Source: Prostheceraeus crozeri (taxonomy: Eukaryota > Platyhelminthes > Polycladida > Euryleptidae). From it: a stretch of DNA of 64,000 bases. A program made the position numbers and the translations under genes. Positions within the stretch are counted from its first letter, which is position 1. Every line of letters starts with the position of its first letter. Under the pieces are notes generated by a model, which made no database searches, was not told where the DNA came from, and saw only the letters and a program-made list of their open reading frames with translations. Shown piece by piece: positions 35,418 through 47,966 of this stretch. The stretch lies in NCBI GenBank assembly GCA_907163375.1, contig CAJQUW010016908.1:1-64000 (forward strand), written 5' to 3'.

Positions 35418-38400
35418 GTGATATCAAAGTTTTTCTTTACCAGATCAACAGAAATAACAAAGGTATTTTAATGCTTTTCTTAATATGACCAATCGAGTCA
35501 ATCCGAAGCTTTGTCACGTCGTGTATAATAAAAGGTAAAAATAATGCTATCGAATATTTTCAACCTACCAAGATAAACATCACTATTTCGAATAGACTTA
35601 TTTTACAGTAAAGACATGATTTAAGTATGTCACCTACGACGTATTATCACTGAAGGAACAGTGTGACGTTAATGTAAAATATGATATTTTCGTAGAGAAA
35701 TCATCACATACTCGTATTTCTTGCTACCTCCTTTTTGTATGGATCCCGGATCCGAACAGACCTGAGATCTGGATCCGTTGCAATTCTTGAGTGGACATTC
35801 GGATCCAAGCGAATAATTCTCAATTTTTAACTTACGTGCATCGAATACCATGTAACCAACCATCATCAACCACATCTTGAAACATTTATCATGTCATCTT
35901 AATCAAATAAATTTCGATGTTTCAACTCTTTCGAAGATAATTTAAGAGCGATGTGTTACTGCATTATTCATCCATAACAGTTTGATCCAATGCATGCTAA
36001 AAATCACAGTAAAAAGGCAAAACTCGCCAAGGCGAATCTTCGTTTCCGAGTGAAAAAGCATGTTTGCCTTAGTAGAAAAGTACAAGTGGAAAGTTGAATA
36101 GTGTATGTCATGAGATTGATTTCAGAGCTGTTTGCAAGCCTGGTTACAGTTTCAGAAATATACTTACAAAAATTAAGAAAATGTGAGTAATGATAAAAAA
36201 CGCAGAGTTTCACATGAAGTCGATTGTTCTGAGTATCCTTATTGTTTGGAAACATCACAGCGATATAAAGCTAATGAATTATCTGCTTGCAGTTTACCAA
36301 GATGTCTATAGACTGTAATGTTACTGCATTTTTATGCAAAAAATTATTGCCTATGAATCGAGCACATTCCGTAGAAAAATCGAAAAGGCCATTCACATCT
36401 ACTCAAATTGTGATAAATTCTACAACCGTGGGGGAGATGAGGGATACCGGTGATATTTTGAAACCACCTTTTGTGTGCAGAAGTGACATTCTTAACAATT
36501 TTTAAAATTATTATTTGCCCCTCTTACTTATTTCCACTGTTGAGTAGCAGCATATTTTCATAACTTAATGACACAAAGTACTTATTTGCATTCATGAGGT
36601 TCTCCAACCACTCTATGTTTTTGACTCATCCCCCATTGCAAGGGTGCAAACCAGCAAATTTTTTTAATTGCGCGATGAAATGTGGTCAGCTCTCAGTGTA
36701 TGTTTTGTTGCACGCAGAAATTTTAGTTCGCAAACAAGCGGTGCTTTTGTTGCATTATTTTAACCGAAATTTAACTTTTCGCGACCACAGTGACATTCAC
36801 TGCATTGTCGGAAGTCACCATGACGTGCTCTGCACTCATACATGTAATTTGAATATACTCCAACGATGTATTCCTAATCGTTGTTACTTTGAGCAATTCA
36901 TGTATGACGTGCTGTGGACGCATTTGTCGCCGAAGGGTCAAAGTAGCAGCAGGAGATATGAAGTAAAACATAATCTAGAATTCGCATTAAAAAAATTTAT
37001 TGTTCGAAATTATAATTATGCAGATCACAATTATCTGTTACAGATGAATGATTAATGCTGATTTATCTATCCATTGTGTAGTGCGCAGAATCTTGTGCAC
37101 AAATGTAAGTGTAATATTCATTTCTGTATTGTTCTAAATGAAAACTAGCTGCCTTTTGGAGTAGATGCTGTTTGTTATGAAGACTGCAATGTGGGGTCAT
37201 TAGGAATTTTTATTTTTGATTAAGTATTGCACCGCCAGGTTGTTGTGGAAATTAGGGACCTTCCGATCCTAACACCTTGTTAGTAACTTTTCGTTGGTTA
37301 TTCTGAAAACCAAGAGCTTGTTATCGGTGATCTGCATGATTAGCCCATTATGAAATCCTCAATCACGCTACTTACTAAATGCGCGATTTCAGTATGTCAC
37401 ATAAATGTCACTTAAATGGATTTCATAAGATTTTTTGGAAATTGAGGCTTTACGATTCAAAGAATATTTTGGAGTTCCAATTAGTGTGTATAAGAAATGC
37501 TTTTCGATGTCAGATTGGATTTTTGTCCACTTTCTATTTCCAGGTAGTGATTTTACAATGCCTCCACTTTTTGTTGATTTCACTTCAATGACAATTTTCA
37601 GATCTATCAATTATGAAATATTTCATTATTGACTTTTATTAGCAATCACTCTGTGAATAAAGCTATCATTTCAAATATGTTCCTTTCAGATGTTGCGCTT
37701 AAATGTAAGTGGGTAGGGGGTACTTCAATTAGCACTTCAAATATTGAATTGAAAGGGTTTGTGCTGCTATCTTATATGCTTACCAATCTCTGACATCCAT
37801 ATACACACGATAAATTAATTGCGGTAATTGTTTTGGATATAAGATCAGAACCCAATGTTCAAGCCTACTGTGTATTTAACCAGTAGTTAAATCACATAAG
37901 AAATCATAATCGTTATTCAAATAAATATCAAAGCACCATTAATAAAACTGCACCTAACTTTTAATAAAGTTATAAACAAGCTCTGTTGAATTCATGATAA
38001 AGTCACTCAGTTTTTACTTATGTTAATAAACTGAAGTAGGCTATGCTAGTATTTATACTATGCTGAAATACTATACATTACTACTTGCACTGTAATGAAT
38101 TCTATTAACATGTAATCTTGCAATAATGTAGTGAAAAATATACGAATATATGAAAAAACAAATATGACTCAACAGCTTGTAGGACGTAATGAACTAGATG
38201 TTTCTTGTGACAAAGCGAACAGATCCTAGTATAACTGCAGAGACTAATAGCGACTCAAAACCAGATACGTTAGTGTTGCTATTAAGGATCTCAAACCAAA
38301 AGATAGCGCGGCTTTCCCGTTGCAAACGATCACCTCTTGCATCAACACTCCAACAGAAGAGGTGGATTCTCTTCTTGGTTAATTACTCAATCAATTAACG

Positions 38401-39022
38401 AAGTACGTACCTTCAAAATTGCAAAGCACCTTTGACTTGATTAAAAGTCTTGCCTACAGCCTACCGATAAATAGATGACGTCCATTTCTTAAGATAGCAG
38501 AAATCCGAGTATACCACTGTTGGATAGTAAAGAGGTTGACGCCGTGGTTGCCATAAATTTTACAGAACAGCATTGGAATAATACTAAAAATCATAATTTC
38601 AAAATTGACAATCTTGATGGCTTTCTAAAGCTCATGACTTTCAACTACCTACGGGACATGATAAAGAGACAAGTGTCATCGTCAAAATAGAGGATGACCG
38701 ATGGGTTCACATTTTTACACCTTCGTTTGCTATCATATTTGCAGATAAGGTAGAACCCCTGAATTATATAGTTTAAGCGCATTACTTTAGTAGAAGTGCA
38801 GACTGATTCAAAGCGATGGCACATGCCGGAGCTTATGAAGAAGCGAATTAAGATCATAGCGCACAAGTTTTTTCGATAATGTTGGTCCATCCGATCAATA
38901 TTGATAAGGATAGCAGGTGCCAGCTAAAAATGTTCGCAGACTTCTCTGCAGAACTTGACATCGTCTACATCTCTTTCCTGTGTGATCCAGTTGCCAGCAA
39001 TCACTGCTGAAGCTTCTAGTCC
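35418..39022. other. No supported gene
   Basis: AT-rich DNA. The longest frame, 36594-37055 (153 codons, plus), has no domain I know and a competing frame on the other strand. On the minus strand near 39060-38928 there is a short coding-like stretch (MPDLREKIPVALGLEASAVIAGNWITQERDVDD) ending at a stop, possibly a fragment of an unknown gene or element. Confidence 0.3.
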
Positions 39023-39373
39023 GAGAGCTACTGGTATTTTCTCCCTTAAGTCTGGCATGAGTTTCTTATTATTTTTAATTTGTAGATTGTCACCCAACAA
39101 CAGTAAAGCGACAATTCATAAGTAAATATTTCCAGTTGTCTTGCAAGTTACGGAGCGTTTAACATAGCAAAATCCTATTTGTTTATGTACCAGATCCGTG
39201 TAGTTCCACGTTTGGTGCACTTAATAACGCAATGATCTGACATTCATTTAATAACTGAAACTGAGATTTGTGATTTTTCTGGTTTTTATTGCACTTTTAA
39301 GGCAGATTTCTCTCACAGCAGATAGAAAGACGACATTTCCGGCAGTAGTTGGCTTGCTAGACTTGATGTTATA

Positions 39374-41031
39374 CAGTCCGTTTCATAAAAAGTGGATCAT
39401 CCTAAAATTTGACTAAATAAAACATGAGTGTGATACAGAAAGCATTTTTCAAGTTATTTCATGTCCCTAATATATTTAAATGTCCCTATTTAATCTGATA
39501 AGCTATGATACAGTAACGGTTATTAAGAAGCTAATATTTTGTGGCCCTACCCTTGTTGTCAATGACATTACCAATTCGTCTAGGCATTGATTCGATGATA
39601 TCGTTGATTTTTGACTGATCTAACTTTCTCCACTCTCTTTTTAACAGTGACGTAAGTTGTGATACGCCATCTGTAGGTAGCAGTGAACAACGAACGTTAC
39701 GTTTTAGAATACTCCATACATTTTCTTTGGGATTCAGATCAGGAGAACGAGCTGGCCAAGATAATGTCCTAAGCCCTATTTTGAGACTTGCATAAGTTGA
39801 CTCTACTACTCCTGTGACACGTAGCATTATCATCCATAAATAACCAAGTCGATGGATCACCAAATTGATCTGTCATTTGGCCAATGTTCATTCGTAAAAC
39901 ATTCACATAGCGTTCAGAATTCATGGTTCCTTGCTGTATGTGAAGTTCAGAGCGGCCATTTGGTCCAAATGCCAGCCCAAATCAGTAGAGTCGCACCACC
40001 TTGTACCCGGGGACGATGTAAATGTCTCGGAATTTCCTGATCAGATTTTATCCATAATCTCAATCGACCATCATTATCCTTCAGACGGACTGATGCCTCA
40101 TCAGACCAGACAACCCGATCCCATTGATTTCGCCAGTGACAATGACGCATTGCCCATCTGAGACGTCTTTTTGTATGCTGATCTGATAATTCGATCTGAG
40201 AGGGCCTCTTACAGTTCTTGAAATTCGACTCAATAAGTCTTCTACGAATAGTGGACTTATAAATAGACGAGTCTAGTGCAACCATCTCAGTTAACGAGAG
40301 ACTTGGATCAACTTTAACAAATCTCAAAATTAGGCGGTCTCTACGTTTGGATGTTTTGCGTGGACGGCCAGAGCCCTCTTTACGACAGAGTCGAAAATCA
40401 TCATTATGTCATCGATGCACATTTGTGTAAGGGACATTTAGTCGCTTGCTTGTAGCTCGCAAAGAAAAGCCTAGTTCTAGCAAGGCTGACACTTTGCCTT
40501 TTGTGAATGCGATCTCGTTATTGTTCATTTGTGCTTTGTATTGTTTTCAACCGGTAAGAGATAGATTTCTAGCTGAAAGCAATCAGGAGTGCTGCCAACA
40601 CCACCGCAACGAAGTCAGGAAGCTATGGAACATGAAGTCCAGTTAATCACATGTAGCAGTTACATTATTGTTGATGAATAATGGTGCTATACTGACTCTG
40701 ATTGACCGATTTTCTTTATTTTTGTTTTGCTTGATAGCTTTTGGCTTGTAGAACAACATATTACATAACAAAGGAAACAAATATAATTTTATAAGAGTGA
40801 GGTATGATTTTGTGTAACATTGCTAAATGAAGATCAAATTATCCACTACTTTTTTATCTATAACAGGAAAACAACTCAATATTCATGCTTGAAATCTCCA
40901 ACAATGATATTAGTAAGCACAACTGACATATCTTCCAAATTTCAGAGAAATTCGTTCAAGTTTGGCGGAGTTAGACAAAGTTGAAGTTAAGGCGATGTTT
41001 AAGGGTGATCCATTTTTTATGAAACAATCTG
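39374..41031 (-). mobile_element. Tc1-like transposon
   Basis: It sits between TA dinucleotides (39372-39373 and 41032-41033). The left end is CAGTCCGTTTCATAAAAAGT with GGATCATCC following; the right end inverted is CAGATTGTTTCATAAAAAAT with GGATCACCC. The 1,658 bp size and short TIRs fit Tc1. The minus-strand transposase is listed separately. Confidence 0.9.
39531..40528 (-). pseudogene. Tc1 (DD34E) transposase, frameshifted
   Basis: From the ATG at 40528: NNNEIAFTKGKVSALLELGFSLRATSKRLNVP (first helix-turn-helix), a stop near 40410, then LILRFVKVDPSLSLTEM (second DNA-binding part), WDRVVWSDEASVRL (first Asp of the DDE triad), WLFMDDNATCHR (second Asp, near 39835-39800) and SWPARSPDLNPKENVW (third residue, Glu). 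The pieces lie in different frames, with changes near 39970 and near 39810 as well as the early stop, so it cannot make transposase. It ends NVIDNKGRATKY at 39531. Confidence 0.85.
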
Positions 41032-42006
41032 TAGTTAATGAAAATGTCATGGAAAACGAGTTTTATTGTTGTAATTAAACGACCAAATTTTTCGTCACAA
41101 AAAATGATTTCACTGAATTTCTTCTAGATGCAACACACTTTATTTAGTCAATTTGTGAATTATGCAGCAGATTGTGAATTAGAGATAAATAATTCTGATT
41201 TCAACTTCTTACCTCAGTTGTTCTCCGACAAGTGTAAACGGCATCCACATCATTACGTGTGTGATGCACTCCGGTTATTCTTAGTTATTGCTTCTTGCAT
41301 GCCATTAATCTCGTCAGATTGGCGCTAATTATGATCAGCTATTAATGGGTTCAATATCTATTAAAAAAAGTCCTATTTTTCAGTATTCATTTGAGCTGAC
41401 AGATTTATCCATGGATATCTGAATTGTCGCTTGGCGCAAGTGGCGGGGCTTGACCGGACAATAGCTGTTTGTTGATGGCTACTTTAACTGCTCGGTCAGA
41501 CAACAATCTAAATTAACGTTGCTAGATTTTGAGAAGAATCAAATTACTAAGGCTGTGCTGCACCTAAAAGAATTTTTTTTGAATATCATTTCTGTGAGCT
41601 GGAAAATGTGGTTGTTTAACTACAACAATAAAACTCGTTGTCATGACACTTTTATTAGTTCAGAAATTCTGGCAAGCCAGCTACTCCCGGAAATGTCGTC
41701 TTTCTATCTGCTGTGAGAGAAATCTGCCTTAAAAGTGCAATAAAAACCAGAAAAATCACAAATCTCAGTTTCAGTTATTAAATGAATGTCAGATCATTGC
41801 GTTATTAAGTGCACCAAACGTGGAACTACACGGATCTGGTACATAAACAAATAGGATTTTGCTATGTTAAACGCTCCGTAACTTGCAAGACAACTGGAAG
41901 TATTTACTTATGAATTGTCGCTTTACTGCTGTTGGGTGACAATCTACAAATTAAAAATAATAAGAAGCTCGTGCGCGAGTTTGGGAAGTAAGCGTCAGTA
42001 GCTCTC

Positions 42007-43987
42007 ACAAAATTCGTGCAATTATGCGTGTTTAATGTTGAACTGGCTGCTCATTGTTCGATTGCCATGATATTATGTCAGCAGATTGCGGCATTTCATT
42101 AGCATTACATGTTGCGATGCTTCCTTTCTAGTCAAACAGAAGAAGACACGTTCTGTCTAATTCTGTGGTTAGAACAGAATTGATACCTACGAACCATGAT
42201 ACTGTCGTAGGTATACATTACTATGTGTTTATTCAACAGCATGTTTGATTTTACATTCTGAATGATTTTAATTCCATTAATTCGGAGTTACACAAATATT
42301 TTGTTTGGCATCAATCGTATATCTCTTCTGTGATCCGAGTAGACTGCCCGCTGTGTCTAATCAAAAAATCAAATTCTCATGAGACAATAAAAATAACAGT
42401 AATTTCAAATTCTTTTTTCAGTGACTTCCGAACTTCAGGAAAAATACAGAGGTTTCCTTATAGTCATGCGAAAAGCATATTTATTATCTTTTTTAAAAGA
42501 AGTCTTGTTTTTCGAAAAAAAAGGACAGACACTGAACACTGAGGCATAAATGTAAATGGAGCCGGAAAAGGCATTCACACAATCAAGTCGTGTCAACGAT
42601 TGATTTCTGATTTGATAAACTCGCTCGTGTGCTTCGGCCAAGTCAGCATGCATCGAGGCTTGCTGCTTTTTTGGGGCAAGAATCTTGAAAGCTGTCGATG
42701 TTAATTATTTTGTCATCGTTTACAAAGTCTTGGAATGCTTAACCAAATAGTTCTGATGTTCTTGTAGCTTTTAGAGTTGGAAAGAGTTAGGTATAGATTT
42801 TACTTATTATTTGCCATTAAGTTGCACAAAATTTTCCATTGTCGTACAACAATGATCTTTGTGTTCGAAAGACTAGGGTCAATAAAAGTATAAAACAAGG
42901 ATTGGCAGCCTGAACAACGCCGTGGGCCACTAGATTAAGTTTAACCTTCTCGCTGACCGCAACCTCCGGAATTAGCTAATGAATATATTTATTGATTTTT
43001 CTTAACAATTTTGGAGAGGCCATGAAAGGGCTCACATTTTCAATTTATTAATAGTTGTTGATATGGACTCCATTTATCAGAGAAGTAATCGAAACAAGAC
43101 AGTACAAATTGTACTAATAAATTACTAAATTCAACCAAATTTACGCTTTGCAAAAACTAATTCATGCCTCGTGGATCTCACCCGACGGCAGTTTTGAAAA
43201 AGAGGAGCTGGGTTCCTCGGGGGAGGTTCCCGATCCCTGGTCCAAAGTATGGTGAATTGGAAAGTGATGTTCACAATGAGATGATATAAATATTTGATTT
43301 ATGACTAGTCAGGACGTCTTCCTAACACAAGCAATGCTTACTTTACATGTCGATGAATAACTTCTTACTGTTCTAGTTATTTACATTACAATACGCACGC
43401 ATATACGTCTTGTTTCATCATGCCAAAGGATCTGCATTTCTGATATATAGGCAACTTGCATGCGTTCTTCTGTCTTGAACCATAGATTGTTATTTCAATT
43501 TCGAGTTTTAATTTTATTCCACGCCAATGCGACATTAATGACTGAATGTAGTTAGCTTTTGACATCATCAGTCCCTCATTTGAGTTTGGACGATGCTGAC
43601 ATAGTCGGACTTAAGCCGAGATGAGGCGTTGTGATAATTTTAGTTCGGATGTCCTTCTTGCGGACAATGATGTTTTCGGGGTTGACCTCTAGATCAAAAG
43701 ATCACATGGCTGAGAACTTGACCACTCTGCCTGGGAAACTACTGGCTTGCTGGAAGGTAGTTAACTGTGATCATATTAATGTGTGGTACTTTATAGTTTC
43801 AGTTTCGAATCAACGTTTAGGTCATATGCTGCTTTTTTTACCATGATCAATGATCAGTGAAAGTTAATTGTCCATCAATCATGGACCATTGTTGTCCTTT
43901 GATATCGATGGTTACTTAGGGCATGTTTGAAATGATGCATGACTATGAAAGCAGCAAATGAACTGGATAACTGGCTGCCGTGTATTC
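42007..43987. other. No gene seen
   Basis: AT-rich. A small GC-richer patch at 43170-43245 has no RNA gene fold I can support. Confidence 0.35.
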
Positions 43988-44467
43988 TCTTTTTTGTAAA
44001 AAACAGTTTACGACTAAGAAGTTTTAATTTAAAGAAACTGGAGATGATTTTTCAATAGAACAATTAAATATTGAGTTAGGCCAACGTCCTTAGTTGAAAA
44101 ATGGGAACAGACCTGAATAGCTGCCATTTCATCCGATATCAGGAATCAACATCAGGCCTAGTTCACATCTCTCAACATCGACACAATTCCCTATTTAAAA
44201 TTGCAGCTATGCCCTGGTAAATTTGAGATTTGCAAGTTTTTCAACTGAGGATACAACACAATATTTAATTATTCCATTGTTTGCAAAAGCAGCATTTCTT
44301 AATTATTGCAGCCGCACTAATTTAGGCGATGTGCCAGTAGTGTGTTTAAAGTGATATTTAATTAATGCACGTCGAAATTTCACTAACTTGTTGTAAATCA
44401 TTATTCATGTTGTTCTTTCTTTTGTAAGAAGCAGTTTACGGCTAAGAAGTTTTAATTTAAAGAAATA
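43988..44467 (+). repeat. Direct repeat pair ~420 bp apart
   Basis: A ~48 bp segment at 43988-44036 (CAGTTTACGACTAAGAAGTT within it) recurs at about 44410-44460 with three or four differences. It could flank an insertion or be two fragments of one repeat. Confidence 0.5.
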
Positions 44468-44471
44468 TATA

Positions 44472-44576
44472 CAAGCCCGATGGGTTTCGCACATTCGCGG
44501 ATCAAAGACGTTTTACAGCCTGTTTTACGACGGTTGTCCCCGATGATTCGCAAATGCGCTAAACGCCCCAGGCTTG
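44472..44576. repeat. GC-rich hairpin, 105 bp
   Basis: The ends CAAGCC...GGCTTG pair, and inner stems pair CGCACATTCGCGGATCA with TGATTCGCAAATGCGC. It stands out from AT-rich surroundings. A palindromic MITE is likeliest; a structured RNA cannot be excluded. Confidence 0.55.
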
Positions 44577-47078
44577 TGCGTATTTTCAATTAAAATTTCT
44601 TGCCGTCAAATGCTTTTTGTAAAAAGAAAGAATACACACTTGTAATAACTAGAAAACAAACGACAAACATAAAAATTGGACATCAAAACAATATTTGATT
44701 ACTTCCGCAAGTTCTGCAAGATTTCTCTGAAATTAGAATTCAAGAATATCTTAAAAGCCAAAGTAAGCGCAGGTGCATGGTTTCTCAACTTGTCTATGTC
44801 TGTTCGTGCTTGTTCTCCCATCTGATGATTTCGATCATACTTCAACAGTCGATACTAACCATCCAGATGCAGAATGATCAGACTCAAGATGAAAATTTCA
44901 TCATTTATTACATTTCATTCATCAGAAATTAAGTAAATGAATCATCTTGGCTTGAATTGTGTGTCAATTTTCTTGTGGATTTGATCAAGTTCTCTATCAC
45001 TGAAAATTTTGGTTAGATTTTCGATAGAATGAATTTTTGAATATAGTTTTGGTTGATGGATTTCAGATAGACTGCAGAGTACTTGGGAATGAGTCCACTC
45101 GTCATTTATCGAATATCATCGTGTAAAGTGTATTGTAAATGTCATTCACCCTCCTTTGGTTGAAACTTTTCTAATTCTCATACGATGATGAAAGTCATCC
45201 CAGTAGCCATTTATAATAGAATATAATGCTTACTAATTTAAATTATTAGTTAAAGTAGTCCTAAGGAGGACTGATGGCGTTCTCCAATCCGCAAGTGTAC
45301 AAAGGCAATGCTACTGTAACCATTGGATTAATCAGTTCTTAAAAGAACTCAATGTAGCTTTCTCGTGGCAACGAATTAAAATTGATCAGCTTTGGCCCAA
45401 TATCTGGTAAAAATGGAAATCTTAAGACTTGTAATACTACTCATTCTTGCTGTTAATATACTAATACCACAGATTCCAAACACTGCCGTATACACGTTCA
45501 AAACAGACTTCTAATATACTGTACCGGCTACAGATGCTGATAGTGGAAATAGAATAAGACAATGGTCACCATAGGTTAAGGAAATTAAAAATGGATATTA
45601 TAAAACAACAGGAAACCGATGAATAAAAATTGGAAAAGTGGAGGTAAAATATGGAAATACAACGATGCTACTACACTGATTACAAGTGAACTATATCTGA
45701 CACTACACTAAGTGGATAATGGTAAGAGTGGATAAGTGGAAAGTGGATAATGGAGGTAAACAATAGAACTACAGTGACACTCTACTACACCGAAAGCAAT
45801 GAAACTATACACACTATACCTAAGACTACACATGGAAAATACTATTTCTTCACTTGAATTTGTTATCGCCAGTTTCTTCATCCGTCTATAGTACTTCATG
45901 TAATTCCACATTTCTTCATTTGAATTACAATACATCGACCACTACTTCAGCTACCGATTAAGGGATATAAAACATAATACTGCAGTCCGTCAGTCATCAG
46001 CAGGTACTCGTCTAGTTGTGTTTCGACCCCTAACCTGAACACTCAAACCCAGACGAGCGGGGTCCCACACATAGTGGCTGACAAAATACTGAATAGGTAA
46101 TGATATGTCTTGAAAGATATGTGACAAAGATAAATCAGACATCATTCATGTTGCGTTTCCCACATGTAAACAGATCCTGTCATTAAATTCATCCCATCAA
46201 TAAATACAGTATGCTTTTGCGATCCTCACATGTAAACAAATCCTGTACATCAATCTTTGCCTTTTCGATTCGCACAAGTAAACAGATCCTGTTCATCCTC
46301 GAATCCCATAAAGATGTAATCGCTGTGTGATAAATATGTAATCCGCCTTTACACAAACTTCGCCTCATACTTAAGAATGGGAGCTCTCTCATCTCCCGTA
46401 AGCCACGCTAAGCGCTCTGTATTCACTCTTCACCGCCCACCCCCATATGATGGCTACAAGTCATTGTTAGTCGTTTATTCACCTATGCAGCAAGGCATTA
46501 AGGAAAATGTGAGTCGTTTGTTGGTCGCGTGCCTCATTGAAATTCACAGAGTGAAGTGAATTGTCGAGCCGAGAAAAGACCATATTTGTGAAGCGATTCA
46601 TTATGCCTTGTGAGAGCCTTTTCTGTGTAACTCATCAAGTCATGCTGAGAATGACCTCTAGATTTCATGATATTTAGTGTCTTGTTAGTTTTGTGTAAGT
46701 AATTCATTAAGTAAGTGTCATTAAGTAATTCATAGGAAGATGATTATTGCGTTTCAGTAAAACTTTAGCAAGTTTGCTTTAGTGAAGCTTAGTACCTCAT
46801 TATTAAATTATTGCAAACAAATTTGTTCAATTTGCATGATGAATTATTTCAATAGACCAAATATGCAATCAGTTTCGCTCATATGTTTTATACTGCAATC
46901 TAATTCACAGATAGAAAGAGATACATGTTGACATTGCTTTCGACTTCGCTTTCCTTCTGAACTTTTGGGAAGTTCAACGTTTGCTGATCTTTTCTTTACA
47001 TGGACTTATTTGCTAATTGGACGATTTTTCGTTTGCTCGATTCATTATATAAAAATCTTCAACGACAAAATCCTTTTG
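44577..47078. other. No gene; short degenerate repeats
   Basis: At 46161, 46227 and 46273 there are three copies of CACATGTAAACAGATCCTGT with one or two differences (spacing 66 and 46 bp). Near 45710-45760 there are GTGGATAA/GTGGAAA runs. No coding region supported. Confidence 0.4.
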
Positions 47079-47966
47079 TAATGTAGAGATGTAGAGGCGT
47101 TAACGTGAACCAGGCATTCGAATGTACATGTGTGCATCCTTAATTGTTTGTAATTTTGATGCAGGAACCCCGACTGGTGTTATCTTGTAATAGCATTTTG
47201 TGAGACATTTCGACCGACCCAGCCAGCCATCTGTGGGCGAATTGTCCATTTCAATTTGATGAACATTACTTTACTCACAGTCTCACCACCCCTCTAACTA
47301 ATTGCAGATCTGTTTTAAACATAGTAGGTGACTCAATTTGCAAATCATTGCACTTTGTCGACAAGACGTTGCAGCTATTCTTAAGTCGATCACTTGACTC
47401 ATTCACAGTTAGTTGCTAATCAGGTGCAGAATCTATTTAATTGACGTGAACCAGGCATTCGAATGTCCATGTGTGCATCCTTAATTGTTTGTAATTTTGA
47501 TGCAGGAACCCCGACTGGTGTTATCTTGTAATAGCATTTTGTGAGACATTTCGACCGACCCAGCCAGCCATCTGTGGGCGAATTGTCCATTTCAATTTGA
47601 TGAACATTACTTTACTCACAGTCTCACCACCCCTCTAACTAATTGCAGATCTGTTTTAAACATAGTAGGTGACTCAATTTGCAAATCATTGCACTTTGTC
47701 GACAAGACGTTGCAGCTATTCTTAAGTCGATCACTTGACTCATTCACAGTTAGTTGCTAATCAGGTGCAGAATCTATTTAATTGACGATTCTTCCTGTAA
47801 TATACTTAAGCTGGAGAGAAGTAGAAAACAAGTACCACAATCAGCTGACTTGACTGGCAAAATTCTCGAAAGCTCATAGTAAAAAATGTATTGGTGATAG
47901 ACATTTAGAAATAAACATCTCGGAATTACATTTGAATACCTGGTTCGTGTTTATACCTCTACATTA
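47079..47966. mobile_element. MITE-like element with ~38 bp TIRs and internal tandem duplication
   Basis: The left end TAATGTAGAG...GTGAACCAGGCATTCGAATG (47079-47124) matches the inverse of 47929-47966, with an extra ATGTAGAG in the left copy. Both ends abut TA. Between them lies a 341 bp unit present twice. No ORF. Confidence 0.7.
47103..47784 (+). repeat. 341 bp tandem duplication, two near-identical copies
   Basis: Copies at 47103-47443 and 47444-47784 differ at one position that I saw (GTACATG against GTCCATG near the start). The unit includes part of the left TIR. Such identity implies a recent duplication or an assembly artefact. Confidence 0.9.

Larger units (their letters stand above)
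39023..42006. mobile_element. Element with ~340 bp terminal inverted repeats, interrupted by Tc1
   Basis: 39023-39363 is the inverse of 41665-42006. The inner ~300 bp of the arms is nearly identical; the outer ~40 bp is more diverged. Both ends carry GAGAGCTACTG. The interior between 41034 and 41664 has one 66-codon frame (41128-41328) of unknown nature, and a Tc1 copy fills 39374-41031. Without Tc1 the element is about 1.3 kb. Long TIRs suggest a Mutator-like or other long-TIR family, but no transposase or target duplication was seen to decide. Confidence 0.65.

Noticed and set aside
36594-37055. 153-codon plus-strand frame
   Set aside because: No recognisable domain, no splice or start context and a competing opposite-strand frame; chance is likely.
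43170-43245. GC-richer patch considered as a tRNA or snRNA
   Set aside because: The apparent B-box text does not sit in a cloverleaf or other known fold.
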